Origin: Ascaphus truei
Taxonomy: Eukaryota > Chordata > Amphibia > Anura > Ascaphidae
NCBI GenBank assembly: GCA_036426205.1
Contig: CM071570.1
Span: 69,935,429-69,999,428 of the forward strand
Length of the DNA: 64,000 nt
Direction: 5' to 3'
Part shown: piece by piece, positions 10,661-22,139 of the stretch
Layout of the letters: the number at the start of each line of letters is the position of its first letter
Position numbering within the stretch: the first letter of the stretch is position 1
Position numbers and translations under genes: made by a program
Notes under the pieces: model-generated
Database searches by the model: none
What the model was told of the DNA's origin: nothing
The model's input: only the letters and a program-made list of their open reading frames with translations

Positions 10661-11300
10661 CTTGTCTTGGCTCGTATGTTGTGCCTACTTACAAGATGTA
10701 AGTTGTTTTCAAGCGTTTTAGACACACAATGGTCTCTGCTATGGATGTTGTTCTCCACTTAATGAAGCGGTCTCCAATAGTCAGCTCAGCAACCCAGTGC
10801 ATGTAAAGAAAAATGATACCATAGTGCAGACCAGTATGATGATAAAACTAAACTTTATATATTTAAAATTGAACACTTACAATAAAAATGAATATATTAA
10901 GCATTGTTCACAAAATTAGTGAGGAGAGAAGAGTGTGTTAGCTTCCGGCTCACCCGCCTCCTCCGATGGGACCCGGTACAGTTAGCCTCTTTCCGCGACT
11001 CCGCGTCTTTGGCGGTGGACTGTGTGATTTGGGCTGTATTCTCCCGTGGGCTGTTTGAACTCCCCTTCAGCTATTCAAGCCTGGAGCTGCCTCTCGGGTG
11101 GGTGATCCCGCCTCTCTCACCGCCGGAGCGTCACTTCCGCTTAGTTCCGTCGCGTCACTTCCGGGTGCGGCTGGTAGAATTTCTAAATGGCAATCACGCC
11201 TCTCTCCTCTCTCCCGTCTGGACGGCTCCCACTCTACGCGTTTCGCCAGAAAAGGGTGTGTGGCTTCCTCCTGATGTATTTTATCTATATTCATGCTTCA
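10660..11300 (-). other. GC-rich repeat-like block with hammerhead motif
   Basis: Between 10900 and 11290 the sequence is CpG-rich compared with its surroundings, as in the pLTR-like parts of the foldback elements. The plus-strand frame 10904-11323 has no known domain. A hammerhead-like motif lies at 11236-11272 (minus). I read it as part of a Penelope-like or retrozyme-like element; its ends are not resolved. Confidence 0.4.
11236..11272 (-). ncRNA. Hammerhead-like motif with ACGCGT stem III
   Basis: Minus strand: AGGAGGA, extra A, stem II GCCA/TGGC (11264-11261 with 11248-11245), then GAAA and the self-complementary ACGCGT (11241-11236) followed by A. The C3-U4 positions are changed, so the copy is probably inactive. 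No stem I partner is visible. Confidence 0.5.
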
Positions 11301-11770
11301 TGAATATTGGCCATTTAGTTTAATACTTTGATGAAAATATTTTAAGCCTCCAACCATGTCATGGTAACCCAATTTCAGTAGTTCCAACACTACCAATATT
11401 ATACTGTGTATGTATTTCTTCCACTGCATAGAGAGAGAAAACAAAATACTGCAGCCAACAGCATGGGATGTGGTTCCCGAAGGGTTAAAATGTAAGAAGC
11501 ACTATGTGTGCTATATATGAGCTATAGCGCAGTTAAATCTGTTTAAAAACCATAAGTGCCCTAATAATTATAGTATTTTCTCTCATTTCTCATAATGCAG
11601 TGTAAGAAATACACAAAACAGTATAATATCAGTAGTGTAGGACATAGTAAAATGGGCTTACCGTGAGGGGATTATAGGCTTAAAATATTTTGGCCATAAT
11701 ACTAAACTAAATTACCCTTATTTATGACAAAGAATTTAGATAAAATACATAGTAATGTGTTAAATAATTT
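11300..11770. other. AT-rich stretch without a feature
   Basis: No gene or repeat recognised. Confidence 0.5.
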
Positions 11771-11771
11771 G

Positions 11772-12691
11772 ACCTTGTGAGGGTCCCCCTGAAACTACTA
11801 CCGGTGATAGGTGAACCTTTCCAGAGGGTAGCGGTAGATATTGTGGGACCCCTTCTGGTCCATAGCTGGACGGGGATGTGCTACATCGTCACGGTGGTCG
11901 ACTTTGCGACCCGATACCCTGAGGCTGTGGCACTGTCCTTGATCGAAGCTAAGAAGGTGGCAGAAGCTCTGATAGGGATTTTCTCTAGGGTACTGTAGGT
12001 TTCCCTAGTGAGATTCTAACCGATCAGGGGAGCCAATTCATGTTTGAATTGCTCCACTGTCTCTGGGAGGTGTGTGGGGTGACAACCCTCCACACGACCC
12101 CTTCCCACCCCCCGACAAACGGACTGTGTGAGTTGTTCAATGGTACCCTGACGCAGATGCTGCAAACCTATGTAGAGGCTGAACAAGGAGACTGGGAGAT
12201 TCATTTACAGCATTTGCTGTTTGCCTACAGAGAGGTACCACTAGAGTCCCCCGGGTTCTCCCCCTTTCCCCCTTTTTATGCGGTCGCAAGGTCCATGGAC
12301 CCTGTGTGAGGGATGGGAAGGGGAGACTACTACTACTCATGCTTCTGTGCTACAGTATGTAGTAACCCTCAGAGATCAGCTAGACCGACTCATGGGATTG
12401 GCACAGGCTAACCTCAGGGATGCTCAGACCAAGCAGAAGACTTGGTATGATCAGAATGCCGATAATAGAAAGTTCATCCCTGGGCAGCAAGTGCTTGTTC
12501 TGAAGCCCACTCGGCAGAACAAACTCATGGCTGCCTGGGCTGTCCCGTATACGGTTCTCCGGCGGATGATCGAGTGCAACTATGTTGAACAGTTAGATCA
12601 GGAGACAGGGAGATATAGGACCTATCACATTAATATGTTGAAGGAGAACTTCCAGAGTGCGGTATCAGTGCTGGCTATCTGTAGTAATTAG
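11772..12691 (+). pseudogene. Ty3/gypsy integrase relic (end of pol)
   Basis: Integrase inserts retrotransposon cDNA into the chromosome. Three successive frames carry it. 11777-11998 has the start of the catalytic core, with first Asp in FQRVAVDIVGPL. 12000-12309 has EILTDQGSQF (second Asp) and PPTNGLCELFNGTL (the Glu). 12332-12691 has the C-terminal part with WYDQNADNRKFIPGQQVLVL and the family-like YRTYHINMLK near the end. All three DDE residues are present, but frameshifts near 12000 and 12300 break the protein. Gag, protease, reverse transcriptase and RNase H are absent upstream, so only the 3' end of the element is here. A purine-rich tract follows at once. Confidence 0.85.
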
Positions 12692-12703
12692 AGGGGGAGA
12701 TAC
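12688..12703 (+). other. Candidate polypurine tract
   Basis: TTAGAGGGGGAGATAC directly follows the integrase stop. Ty3/gypsy elements place the polypurine tract for plus-strand priming between integrase and the 3' LTR, so position and sequence fit. Confidence 0.5.
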
Positions 12704-13400
12704 AGCTCATAGACGCTTCTTCCATTGGCTAAATCATATTTCCCGCTCACCTGGCTTTTTAAGCAGGCTTGGCACGCCTCCTCCTCTGACATTAGCCAAA
12801 AGATGAGCCCCTCTTCCTATTGGCTGACGGGAGAAATTCCCATGCTCTGATTGATCACTCCTTCTACCTCCATGCTAAGGATAGCTCAGCGGAGTGTATG
12901 TAAGGAGACGGCCGAGTCAGAGAACCAGACCATCCTGTGACTTGAGTCGATAATGCTAGGACGGTCTTTTCAAAGTTGCTCTGTTTGAAATAGCAGAGCA
13001 ACCGGATTCGTTTTGAAGCTAGAAAAGCCTGCCTCAGTGAGACTTAGTCACGTCTTTTGCGGCCAAGTTCTACAAATCGAAGTCAAGATTTCTTGCCGAA
13101 AACAATTCCAGGACTATCGGTACTAGGTCCCGGTCAGGATTTTCTGCTGAATATCGGTCCAGAATGTACGGAACAAAATTCTGATCAAGGTAAGCCCTTC
13201 CAAGCAGGTGCACTGCACCTAGGAAAGGCTAGATCTCAATCCCCCTGACCCCAGTAAATGTGCATATGTCTGTGTTTTGTTGTATTTCCCAGGTTTTATC
13301 CAATAATTATAAATAATTACCCCATTTTCTTTCACTGCCTTGTTTAGCCTGTTGAATGATCCCAAAAATATAAATGTGTTAAAAGACCTGGTCTACCATG
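12704..13400 (+). mobile_element. Presumed 3' LTR of the gypsy element
   Basis: Non-coding sequence following the polypurine tract, with two ATTGGCT boxes (about 12724 and 12824) that could be promoter CCAAT-type sites. The 3' boundary is not visible and no second LTR is in the window, so limits are approximate. Confidence 0.35.
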
Positions 13401-13765
13401 ACACTTGAGCAGAACGCAAGAGCCAGGCAGGTGTATAGCGAGAAAATAGGGCTGAGATGTAAGGAGGGGCAGAAGATTGTAAAGATTTAAAAGAGATGTG
13501 GAAAATGTTGTAAGTGAAACAGAGTTTAATAGGAAGCCAGGAGAAGAATTTCAGAAGCAGACACTGATACAGATTTAGGAAAGAGTAAAATTATTCTAGC
13601 AACAGCATTTAGGATCGATTGTTTGGGAGACAGGTGTTATAAAAGTCGAGACGGGAGAGAATGAGGGTCTGGATTACAGTTTTGGCAGTAGAGCGACAGA
13701 GGAATGGATGTCTATTTGCAATGTTACATATGAAAAAATGACAGGTTTTAGCTTCTACACTGCCT
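13400..13765 (+). repeat. Dispersed purine-rich repeat
   Basis: Blocks such as AGGAAGCCAGGAGAAG, CTAGCAACAGCATTTAGGAT and GTCGAGACGGGAGAGAATGA belong to a repeat style seen often in frog genomes. No coding capacity. Probably a later section of the same composite family as 1640-1861 and 4314-4720. Confidence 0.45.
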
Positions 13766-13829
13766 AGGTGTCACCTTTGACTCCTTCAGCACATTCACAA
13801 TATAGCTAAAACCTGATAAAGTTTTCAGC

Positions 13830-14280
13830 ATTTGAATTGTTGCTCCTCGTTGCTAGGCAACAATTGGCTATTTAAAGGGTTTACACTATTGTTTATGATG
13901 CCCCTGATGAAGTTTTTGTGACAAAACGTGTTAGGCCATGTCACTGACTGTCGTGTCACTGACGTCACGACATTCGCCTTGCCCGGACGGCTTCTTCATG
14001 CTGCAGCTTCCTGTACACAGTTGATTCTCAGTTCTTGTTTGCCGGTTTGCATTATGTGAGGCGTAATCAGTGTGTGAGATATACTGGATCCCCCCATACC
14101 AACAGGAGGGACATCACCGTCCTGCATCTTGCTGAGACGCTGTGACTACTCATCTTCCTCTGCTAGAACCGGCTGAGGACTATTTTAAACTTCCTACACA
14201 TGTGTGCTAATTGTACTCCTTTTCAAATAAATTATTATTACTTTATTATGCTATGGAGTGCGCTCTCTCTCTCATGTATA
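13830..14280 (+). mobile_element. Hammerhead module (pLTR-like unit)
   Basis: A hammerhead-like motif (13898-13938) is followed by about 320 bp of GC-richer sequence, an AATAAATTATTATTAC box at 14226-14241 and a GTGCGCTCTCTCTC end. The same order (hammerhead, 350-400 bp, AATAAATTA, GTGCGCT) is found in the arm of the element at 58604-59876. Its 3' end lies directly beside a hAT MITE. Confidence 0.55.
13898..13938 (+). ncRNA. Hammerhead-like motif, CpG-decayed
   Basis: The core CTGATGA (13904-13910) is intact. Stem II is GT/AC-closed (13912-13922). The GAAA is AAAA because the C-G step at the end of stem II has become CA, a typical methyl-CpG change. Stem III is ACGTGT. Stem I pairs ATGCCC with GGCCAT at five of six positions. 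Confidence 0.55.
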
Positions 14281-14767
14281 TCTATATGCAGGGCTCGACA
14301 AATGCACTCGCCTGGGGCGAGTGAATTTTTCCCGCTGTCGAGTGTTACAAGCGGCGGGGTGCGGCAGTGTGGTGAGGCACCTCCCGGTATTTTCCTGCTT
14401 TCCCCTGCAACTTGCAAGTGTCTCCCCTACAGCTTTTGTGAACATGTCTATGCAGCATCAAATTACGCTGTTTTGCCATGAGAACGAGATGCTACATGAC
14501 ATCACAACCTAACACAGCTTCAAGTTGCCACGACAACTTGGCACCGCAACCATTTTCTCAGGAACTGCAGGGGAGACAGACGCAAGTTGCAGGGGAGAAG
14601 CGGCAAAATGGCCAGAGAGGCCGCACCACACCACAGGTAAGACTCGTGAAGGGGGGTGAGAGAGTTTTTTGGGGGGTAAGAGAGTTTTTTTGGGGGTGGG
14701 GGGGCGAATTACTTTGTTTTGGGCGAGTGTTTTTTTTTTTTAGAATTTGTCGAGCCCTTTCTATATA
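14281..14767. mobile_element. hAT-type MITE with 8-bp TSD
   Basis: The element (14289-14759) begins CAGGGCTCGACAAA and ends TTTGTCGAGCCCTT, inverted repeats of about 13 bp. The flanking 8-mers are TCTATATG (14281-14288) and TCTATATA (14760-14767), seven of eight matching. CAGGG ends and 8-bp duplications are hallmarks of hAT. It contains GGGCGAGTG-type repeats and a T-run, no transposase. A related, shorter copy lies at 46859-47014. Confidence 0.85.
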
Positions 14768-17555
14768 CTATATACTATACTATATACATACTATGTATAT
14801 ACAAAAAGCAATATCAGTGCAAAATATTCCCACTCAAATTGGTTTAACAAAGGTAGATGAAACTCACATATCTGCATACAGTATATAAATTTATACAGAC
14901 ATGCAACTACGTGTGCAAACATGAACACAGTGATAAGATAACAAGCAGAGGTTTATATTCAACCAGAGGTTCTGAACACATTAGTGGGATCAAAATACTG
15001 TGATATAAAGTAGAGTTAATAAAATCATTTAGTTAGTATTTAGACCATATTCTCTCCCAAAACATATTGTGAACATGAAAAGTACCATCAGGTTTTCCAG
15101 GAGGGGAAGGGAATCATCACAGGTGTCGTTGTAGCTTCAAAAAGGATCAACCAGCTCTGTATAGATTTTTGTAATAAATGGTAAAAGAAGCACATATGCC
15201 GAAAGATAATAGGTCCAATACAGCCAGTGCTGCTGTTAAAAAGATAAAATCACGCTCCTAAGCACAGCTACCTGTGAAGAACTCGCTTGAATCCCAATAA
15301 TATCAGCTGTCAACACTGGATGGGGAAAGGGTTTGTAATGGATAATTAGCACAGATGTAAACCCAGGCTACAGACCAGTGTCCACAGTATATAACAAAGA
15401 TTATTTTGTATACATATTTGTAAGATTGTATGTACTATGAAGTACAGTACTTGAAAGTGAAGTTAGCAAAGAGTAAATCATATTGGGGGGATAGTATGGA
15501 AACGGTTTAAGTTGTAACAACTGGATCCAGCCAAGAATTAAAATAAGTAGTTGCTGAACATGGCCAAGGTAGGGTTAACAGGTACTACACCACTAAACGT
15601 TTTATTTGTTTTACTCCTTATCTCATGTAGAATAGTTATGTGTGTTTCTACACTGAAAACATCAATTTAAAAATGTCGCCATTAGGATCTAAAACTGCTT
15701 TACGACTGAGTGTTGATCACTGCAACCTTATATTGCAAAAGCTGATTGGTTATTGTATGTACAAAGCTTTTTAACCTAATATATTAAACAATTGTTAAAA
15801 ATGGTAGAGATGTTTACTGCATTGCAACTCAGATGTGTTTCTACATGTGACTACACATTTAAGAAATATTTCAGTTTTCTTGAATCAGACAGAAAATAAG
15901 ACAGATAACAGGGAGAGTTTACACAGGCAGTAGGGATACGTGGGAATATATGCAATATATAATTTTAATAGCTGTGTCAGCCTTGAATAAAATCTGTTTT
16001 TTTTTTAAATGTAGGTTTTGACACACCTAAGAGAAAAGGAAGAATATTATATATATAATATATATAGATGGTGTTCTATATTAACTTTTTAAACCACACA
16101 TCATTTTTTATATCTCTTCAGAGTAAAGTACTGTATATGTGTGGGATCTAATGGGGCAAAATGAGAATATAGTCAGTAAGCCATGTCTTACTGAAGTAAA
16201 ATGGAAAACTAAGAGGAAATATTCCGTCACTGCTATGCATTATGCTGAACCAACAAATTATAGAAAGCATAATGTGAACATAAAATATATTTGTGTATAA
16301 AGGTATTTTGACACTATTACCATGAGCAGCCTGCAGAAAAGAAAGCTTAATAGATCATTGATGTCTTGCACTACAAATAAGCTGCATTCTTAGCAGATGT
16401 TGAATTTCTCACAGACCCTGAGCACATGCTCATAGTGTGCTTTACTATAATGTCCAAGGTCTTTTCGTAAAAAGATAAGAGAGTTTAATATAGTCACAAA
16501 TGCTGCTGTTGCTAAGTCAGAGGGAAGTTGTTTCTTATTCCAAATAATAGCACTTATGTTAGGGTAGATATAAGTGAGTTTTCTATATTCCCTAAAGAAT
16601 TACAAATACACCAAGTTAATGATGGCAAGTTGGCGGGCTGAAAATCTATTCTACTTTCCCTATGCAGGTGTGTGCGTAATAACAAGAAATATATAAGAAT
16701 AACAGTACCATAAAAAAAGAACAATAAAGAACTTTAAAATCATCCGTTTTATTATTTTTTGCATGGTGCAGAAGTGGATTCACAGTTCATTTTACCTTTT
16801 TTGAAGACTTCAATAAACCCCTGCTGCACATTGTAAGACAACAGTAATAAGAAAATTATCCATTTTTTAATAGAGGGTGATCATAAAAATGGGAAACATG
16901 ATGAGACGTACTGTACCGTGACCAGATGCAAGATTTCACCCACGGGGACCCTTTTAATACCGTGGTCTAGCTGCGGGCAGCCAATGGAATCACATCCCAC
17001 AATTATGTGGAGTTTATTTTGTATAATTCCGCATGTGTTTAGCAAAGTGAATATCTTTGTCCATGGTCACGGCGAGCCCATTGAACGGCACAAGAACTTA
17101 ACGTGTTTTTATGCAGTATGGTACTTTAACTGATTTCAGTGGTGGGCAATTGTTCAGGTGTAAAATAAATTATTAGAATATGGAGACAACTTTGTATGAC
17201 ACTATTTCTTTAAAGTCATTCAACACCTCCCTTGTTTTGGTTTGACTGTACTTGACTAATTAAGAGCAAAATCTAATTTCCCCCCCCTCACCCCCGCTGC
17301 AATTTATCATAATTTGTAAGATGGCAGGCACAGGATGCCCCACAGAGACCGCCGGGACCCCATAGAGCACCCCCACATTCCTGCACTGGAAGTTTCCACG
17401 GGAGTACTCAGACATGATGACCGTGGTCTCAATGCTAGTCTTCCCTACTAGTAAGATTGAATATGGTTCCTACTGTAATAATTGCATGTTGAGTTTATTT
17501 ACAAATGATATATACAATATACTAGACTGTAGTGACTGAACTCTCAATTTATGTT
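14768..17555. other. No gene or clear repeat
   Basis: AT-rich, with short TA tracts (14761-14790, 16050-16066). Frames are short and without signature. I recognise nothing. Confidence 0.5.
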
Positions 17556-18110
17556 TTGTAGAGGGGCACTGGCCAAGCTAACATGCTCCTCCTGCTGCGC
17601 CTGGGTGACAAGCAGGAGAAGCAAAGACATTCATTGACAACAGTTGGATGGGCACAGTGGACTCCCATGGTGAAGGAAGGGAAAGGCAACTAGGAGGGAC
17701 CGCATGGTGACTGGAGGATACTTTACACTGATCCTATGAGTATCGTTGATTGTGAGTTGTACTAACGGCTGTTTTCTGTACTGTCAGAATTTAAAGTGTA
17801 GAGAGTTGACTGTGTTACTGCTTCATACATTAGTCCAGTATGTACAAAAAAGATGGTGTGTAGTAAATAACTTTTTTTTATTCCTTTTAAAACTGCAGCC
17901 ATAATTCCATATCTTACTCCTCCAGCGAGAAGAGGAGACCCCGTCCACCTCCCACGTGAAGCTTGACCCTGACCCCTCCTCCAGCTCCAACATGAGGAAG
18001 AGATCCCCACCCAGTCCAGCAAGTCTGAGATGGCCAGCCAAGAAGAAGGCACTGCAGTTTAGAGGGAGATAGTAAAAGGTTGGTGTTAGCTAAAGTGGGT
18101 GGGAATTAAG
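17556..18110. other. Possible transposon-derived block
   Basis: A stretch around 17900-18060 reads as Ser/Pro/Lys-rich protein-like sequence on the plus strand (ending MRKRSPPSPASLRWPAKKKA) and its ACATGAGGAAGAGATCCCC box is similar to ACATGAGAAAGAGGTCCCC at 22160. Two diverged copies suggest a dispersed element; the host superfamily is not clear. Confidence 0.3.
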
Positions 18111-18619
18111 TATATACAGTATCTATATATACATTTTTATCTTTTCTGTGAAAAATAAGGTTGAAGTTCTAATGAATAACTTGCAGTTCTTATGAATAAC
18201 AAGGTGTACATTCTTTTTTATTGTGCAGTACACAAAAATAAACAATATAGCATGTACAGCTACTACTAACCAGTACTATACTAACTACAGCATATATACA
18301 GTACAGGATCAGTCCCTTTATATCCAACAAAACCAGCACCAAGCACACACGCTCTGTACAACTACACAAAGAAGATGCAACAACAAAACAACATGGCAGA
18401 AGCAGCTGATGACCAAGGCAATAAATGTGAATATAAATATGAATTAGGCTTGGGCTTTCATGTTGGCCACCTCTGGTTAGGTAAATGTTCTCAGAAGTTT
18501 TAATATCAGTGTCAAACTATGTTTCCATATTGTTTAGGGTGAGACCAGAGTAGTGAAGTACACATTTCAGAAGGTCCAGATTGCCGCACGGGTCTTAAAG
18601 CTGCATACCAAGCAATATC

Positions 18620-19030
18620 CTACATTTGTGTGGTTTTTAAATAAATCCATTCTGTACTATGAGAAAATACTTGTAGCATTTTGTTTTAAAAAACAACTCT
18701 AAATGACACTTTTAACGTAATATAATGTAACAAGATTTTTTGTTTCTATAGCAACCATTTACAAAGTCACATTCCCTTCCTCTTCTGAAACAGGCTCTGG
18801 CACCCCCCTTTTTGAGCCCTGCCCTTTCTCTAGTAGTGCACCAATTGTATCTAGCTACTGCCTGGTCACATATTCTTCCCCACATAACTTTGCATCTGTG
18901 GTCCTCTTCTGCTGCAGTGACAGCCATTTAGTGAACCCCGAGCCGTATCTTTGCTGATCGATCACAGGAGAATGGATTGATCTGCAATTTAGCTAATTAC
19001 TTATCATTGTGTGTATTGTATATATGTACA
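18620..19030. repeat. Dispersed repeat A, copy 2
   Basis: Second copy of the 8640-9070 repeat, same orientation, with small indels. The shared core runs from TTCTGTACTAT to CTTATCATTGTGTG. Confidence 0.8.
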
Positions 19031-19381
19031 CAACAGAAAGGGGGTCCCTGCTAAGTCGTATATTAACCTAATGTGGAATGATATCTATAAATTAACAAAT
19101 GTCAAACATACATTTAGAACAGAGTAGCATAACCCATTTTTGGATTACTCTCTTTTTATGTTTTATTTAACACTTACTGTTTTTATTTGGATCAGGTATT
19201 AACAGGATCGTACTGTTACCTTTTTAGCGATGGGCTCACACTGCAATAGCTCTCAGTAGCTTTGTTTACCTCACCACTGATTGGCTACCAGCTTTGCGCC
19301 AAGTACACAGGTGCAACTCACCTGCACTTTGGTAACTGTGGTAACCGTTGGAGTCAAATAGCCGGTGAGAGCAGTGAACCG

Positions 19382-19427
19382 CCCACTCCTGAAGAAGTTC
19401 TGCGTTCAGATCAAAACGCGCATTGGG
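19382..19427 (+). ncRNA. Hammerhead-like motif, CpG-decayed
   Basis: CTGAAGA (19389-19395) matches CTGANGA exactly. Stem II is GTTCTG/CAGATC with loop CGTT, five of six pairs. GAAA is AAAA, again consistent with CG to CA decay. Stem III ACGCGC is one change from ACGCGT. Stem I is weak. Confidence 0.5.
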
Positions 19428-19914
19428 ATATGGCGCGACTGAAACTGAGGTTTCAGTAAGAGAAAAGTGTGCATAGGCATTATGTCTCTTGGTGTCTAAT
19501 TCTCAAATATTTTGTAATATCAAGTTAAAGTAAGTTGTGGGCCGACCTGCGCAACCACTAGTTCAGTAAGAACATGCTACTATAAGGCTAGGCTCTGTTA
19601 AAAGCTGACGGGGTTCGCAAGGTGCAATCAAGCTGTGTGCTACAGCTCAGTATTAATCAGCATTTACTATGTTAGCTTTATCATGCTGGAGGACATTTTT
19701 TATATAGACCCGTAATGATACATTTTTACCAATTGATATGTTACATTGTAAAGGCAGGGGAGGACTGCTGTAACTGTCCCTGATATGCCGGACTAACACT
19801 TTAGAGAAATGTAACAAATTAATCATTCAGAATTGGTTGAATATAACACCTCTTCAATTTGAGCTGTTGCTAACCTTGCAGCAGTAACAAAAAAGGTTAT
19901 GTTTTGTATCAAGT

Positions 19915-20410
19915 GCTAATTAGTATTTAGATAAACATGGAAACTGTCATGCGCTCTGGTAGATAGTTTCTGTACCCGTGGGTGTGAATGAAGCCACTGG
20001 GGAGCGGGTTGTGAGAGATGAAATGTAGACCTCTAGGCTTGATCGGGGCTGGGAGGGAAAGTCCCTTACCTCAGGGTTGCTCCGATCTGGGTCCGTTCTC
20101 TCCTTGGCTCCGCTGCTCCTGCGTGCTGCCGTAGGAATGTAGAGTAGTTTGGAAAGAGATGCGGCGCCATTGCAAGCGGCAAGGATCCAGGCGACTTCCG
20201 GTTTGTAGACAAAAACTTTATTCACCTTCACACACACAAAGAACCAGGCTACACCTCGATTTCCCCCTCAACGCGTTTCACGCTATTGAACAGTGCTTCG
20301 TCTTCCAAGACGTGACGGTGAATAAAGTTTTTGTCTACAAACCGGAAGTCGCCTGGATCCTTGCCGCTTGCAGTGGCGCCGCATCTTTTTCCAAGCTAAT
20401 TAGTATTTAG
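19915..20410. mobile_element. Foldback retroelement 2 with 16-bp TSD
   Basis: The 16-mer GCTAATTAGTATTTAG is repeated exactly at 19915-19930 and 20395-20410. Inside are inverted arms of 76 bp (20151-20226 and 20317-20392) around a 90-nt loop that carries a hammerhead-like motif, and a single-copy tail at 19931-20150. The right arm abuts its duplication. Architecture matches foldback 1. Arms share AATAAAG, a possible polyadenylation signal. Non-coding. Confidence 0.8.
20271..20304 (-). ncRNA. Hammerhead-like motif in foldback 2 loop
   Basis: Minus strand: AAGACGA, extra A, a weakened stem II GCACT/AGCGT, then GAAA and ACGCGT (20276-20271). The first two core bases are changed and stem II has mismatches, so it is likely a dead copy. 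Confidence 0.45.
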
Positions 20411-21150
20411 TCTGTTAGCAATAAGGGTTTCATACACAATAGATATGAGAAGAACTATAGTGGTTCAAACAGTGCTATAGTTTAATCATTGAACAACATA
20501 CCAAACAGGGAGGTACCGTATACATTCTGCATCTATCCTATGTTTACTGTGCAGCAGTAATATACTGTAAACATGCTATTCTGCAGCTGAGGCTTAATTG
20601 TCCTTTTGTGCCCTATAATATACTAACACAAGCACAGATCATCTGAATGTAAATTCACTTACGGGATTTTAATCTCTCAATGTTCCATCGGGAACAGAGT
20701 AACTCTGCATTGAGTTAATTACCCTCAATGTGCTGTATACCATACAGGGCTATCATTGAGTTCAGTTAGAATCCTAACATTACAGGGACAAGTAATGACT
20801 ACTAATCTCCCATGATATAGTGTACGTGCTATAGCTTAATTGTCACAGCAACTCGTGAGGTTTGGATATACCTAGCAGTATTGTAGTATCACATACACAA
20901 TACTTGGTACAGTATTTGGTATTTGAAGTTTAATAAGTGTTGCATCATCAAGTTTCATCATAGGGATTTTGTTTAAAACCCTTGTGGTGAACAAGTGTGT
21001 GACCAAATACTTTAAACCCATCCACAGGGTTTTAATTATTAATCCCTTTAATAAACAGAGATTTTTTTCACTGACACTTTAGCGCTAGTAATAGGTTTTA
21101 AACATTTTTTTTTTTTGTTCTATGTGAATAAAATCTATCTATTTTTTCAA
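20411..21150. other. No recognisable feature
   Basis: AT-rich sequence. A T-run lies near 21106-21117. No gene seen. Confidence 0.5.
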
Positions 21151-21184
21151 TTAGTAGAGGAGTGTGCATCGACAGGGATCCTTT

Positions 21185-21240
21185 CTCTCTTTCGTGTTGT
21201 GGATTGTATAGATGCACATATTAAAGGGAAAATATGTAAA
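21185..21240. repeat. Fragment of dispersed repeat A
   Basis: GTGGATTGTATAGATGCACA and TTAAAGGGAAA match the end of the 8640-9070 copy. Confidence 0.55.
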
Positions 21241-21674
21241 AAAATAAATAATCCCAAACGTTAACGGGCTAAATTTGAACCCGTTTATTATTTTATTTTT
21301 ACGTGGGGGTAGGTGTAAGTTTTTGTGATTGTGCTGTTGACAGGTTATTTCTGTATTACCATTTGTAGATAGCAAAAGAGGAATTGCAGCTGCACTGGTT
21401 GGGGTTCCTGTAAACCAAAAAAAGTAAAAGAACACCAATCAGGCAATGTTCAATACAAAGTGCAATTGAACTGAATACAGTATAACAGAGCAATACAATA
21501 ATCTTTAGTTTCAATGCATACAGTATATGTACTCCACTGTACATTAAGTAATACGTGAATTTACTCCTTCCCCAAACAGGTTCAGCCAACTAAACAGGGA
21601 CAGCCAGCCAGCTCTATCTCACAGAAAGACAGCGCCAGCCAGAGAGCCCTAATGTTGTCGGAGGGAAGGAAGTT

Positions 21675-21945
21675 TGTTGTTGTGGAAAGTAAGGGTATTG
21701 TTGTAGGAGATATCTGTTGTTGTGCGGGGTGGGGATATGAGTGTGTTGTGGGGGGGTTGTGTTATGGGTGGTGGGGCGGGGAGTGTGTTATGGGGTGAAG
21801 ATGTTGTGGGGGGTTTGTGTTGTGGGGGTTGGAGGGGAGTGTGTTGTTGTGGGGATAGGGTGTTATTGTGGGGTTTGTGTTGTGGGTGGTGGGGGGTAGT
21901 GTGTTGTGTTATGGTGCGGGTTTTGGTTGTATTTGTGTTGGTGGG
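21675..21945. repeat. Degenerate G/T-rich minisatellite
   Basis: Irregular units of TGTTGTGGGG / TGTGTTATGGGG type on the plus strand. Both strands stay open as reading frames (21722-22033 plus, 21649-22095 minus) only because the repeat lacks stops; the Gly/Cys/Val-rich and Pro/Thr/His-rich translations are low complexity and not genes. The G-runs could form quadruplexes. Confidence 0.75.
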
Positions 21946-22139
21946 TTGTATGGGGATGTTTTGTAAAATAAACAATATTTTATATACAGTAAATCTTTTT
22001 ATTTTTTGTAGTAAAACTTTTTGGGAAATATAATTGTTTGAAATGTTTACTTGAATCTTCACTAGAAAGGAATGAGTGTTTACTTTCATGAGCATAGCTT
22101 AATGTAAACTAAAAAAAAATGTTAGGGGATTAGGTAAAT

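Noticed and set aside
11067..11294. Minus-strand 75-codon frame
   Set aside because: Overlaps a hammerhead-bearing repeat; Arg/Glu/Ser-rich from CpG-rich repeat sequence.
21649..22095. 148-codon minus-strand frame
   Set aside because: Pro/Thr/His low-complexity translation of a G/T minisatellite; the opposite strand is also open.
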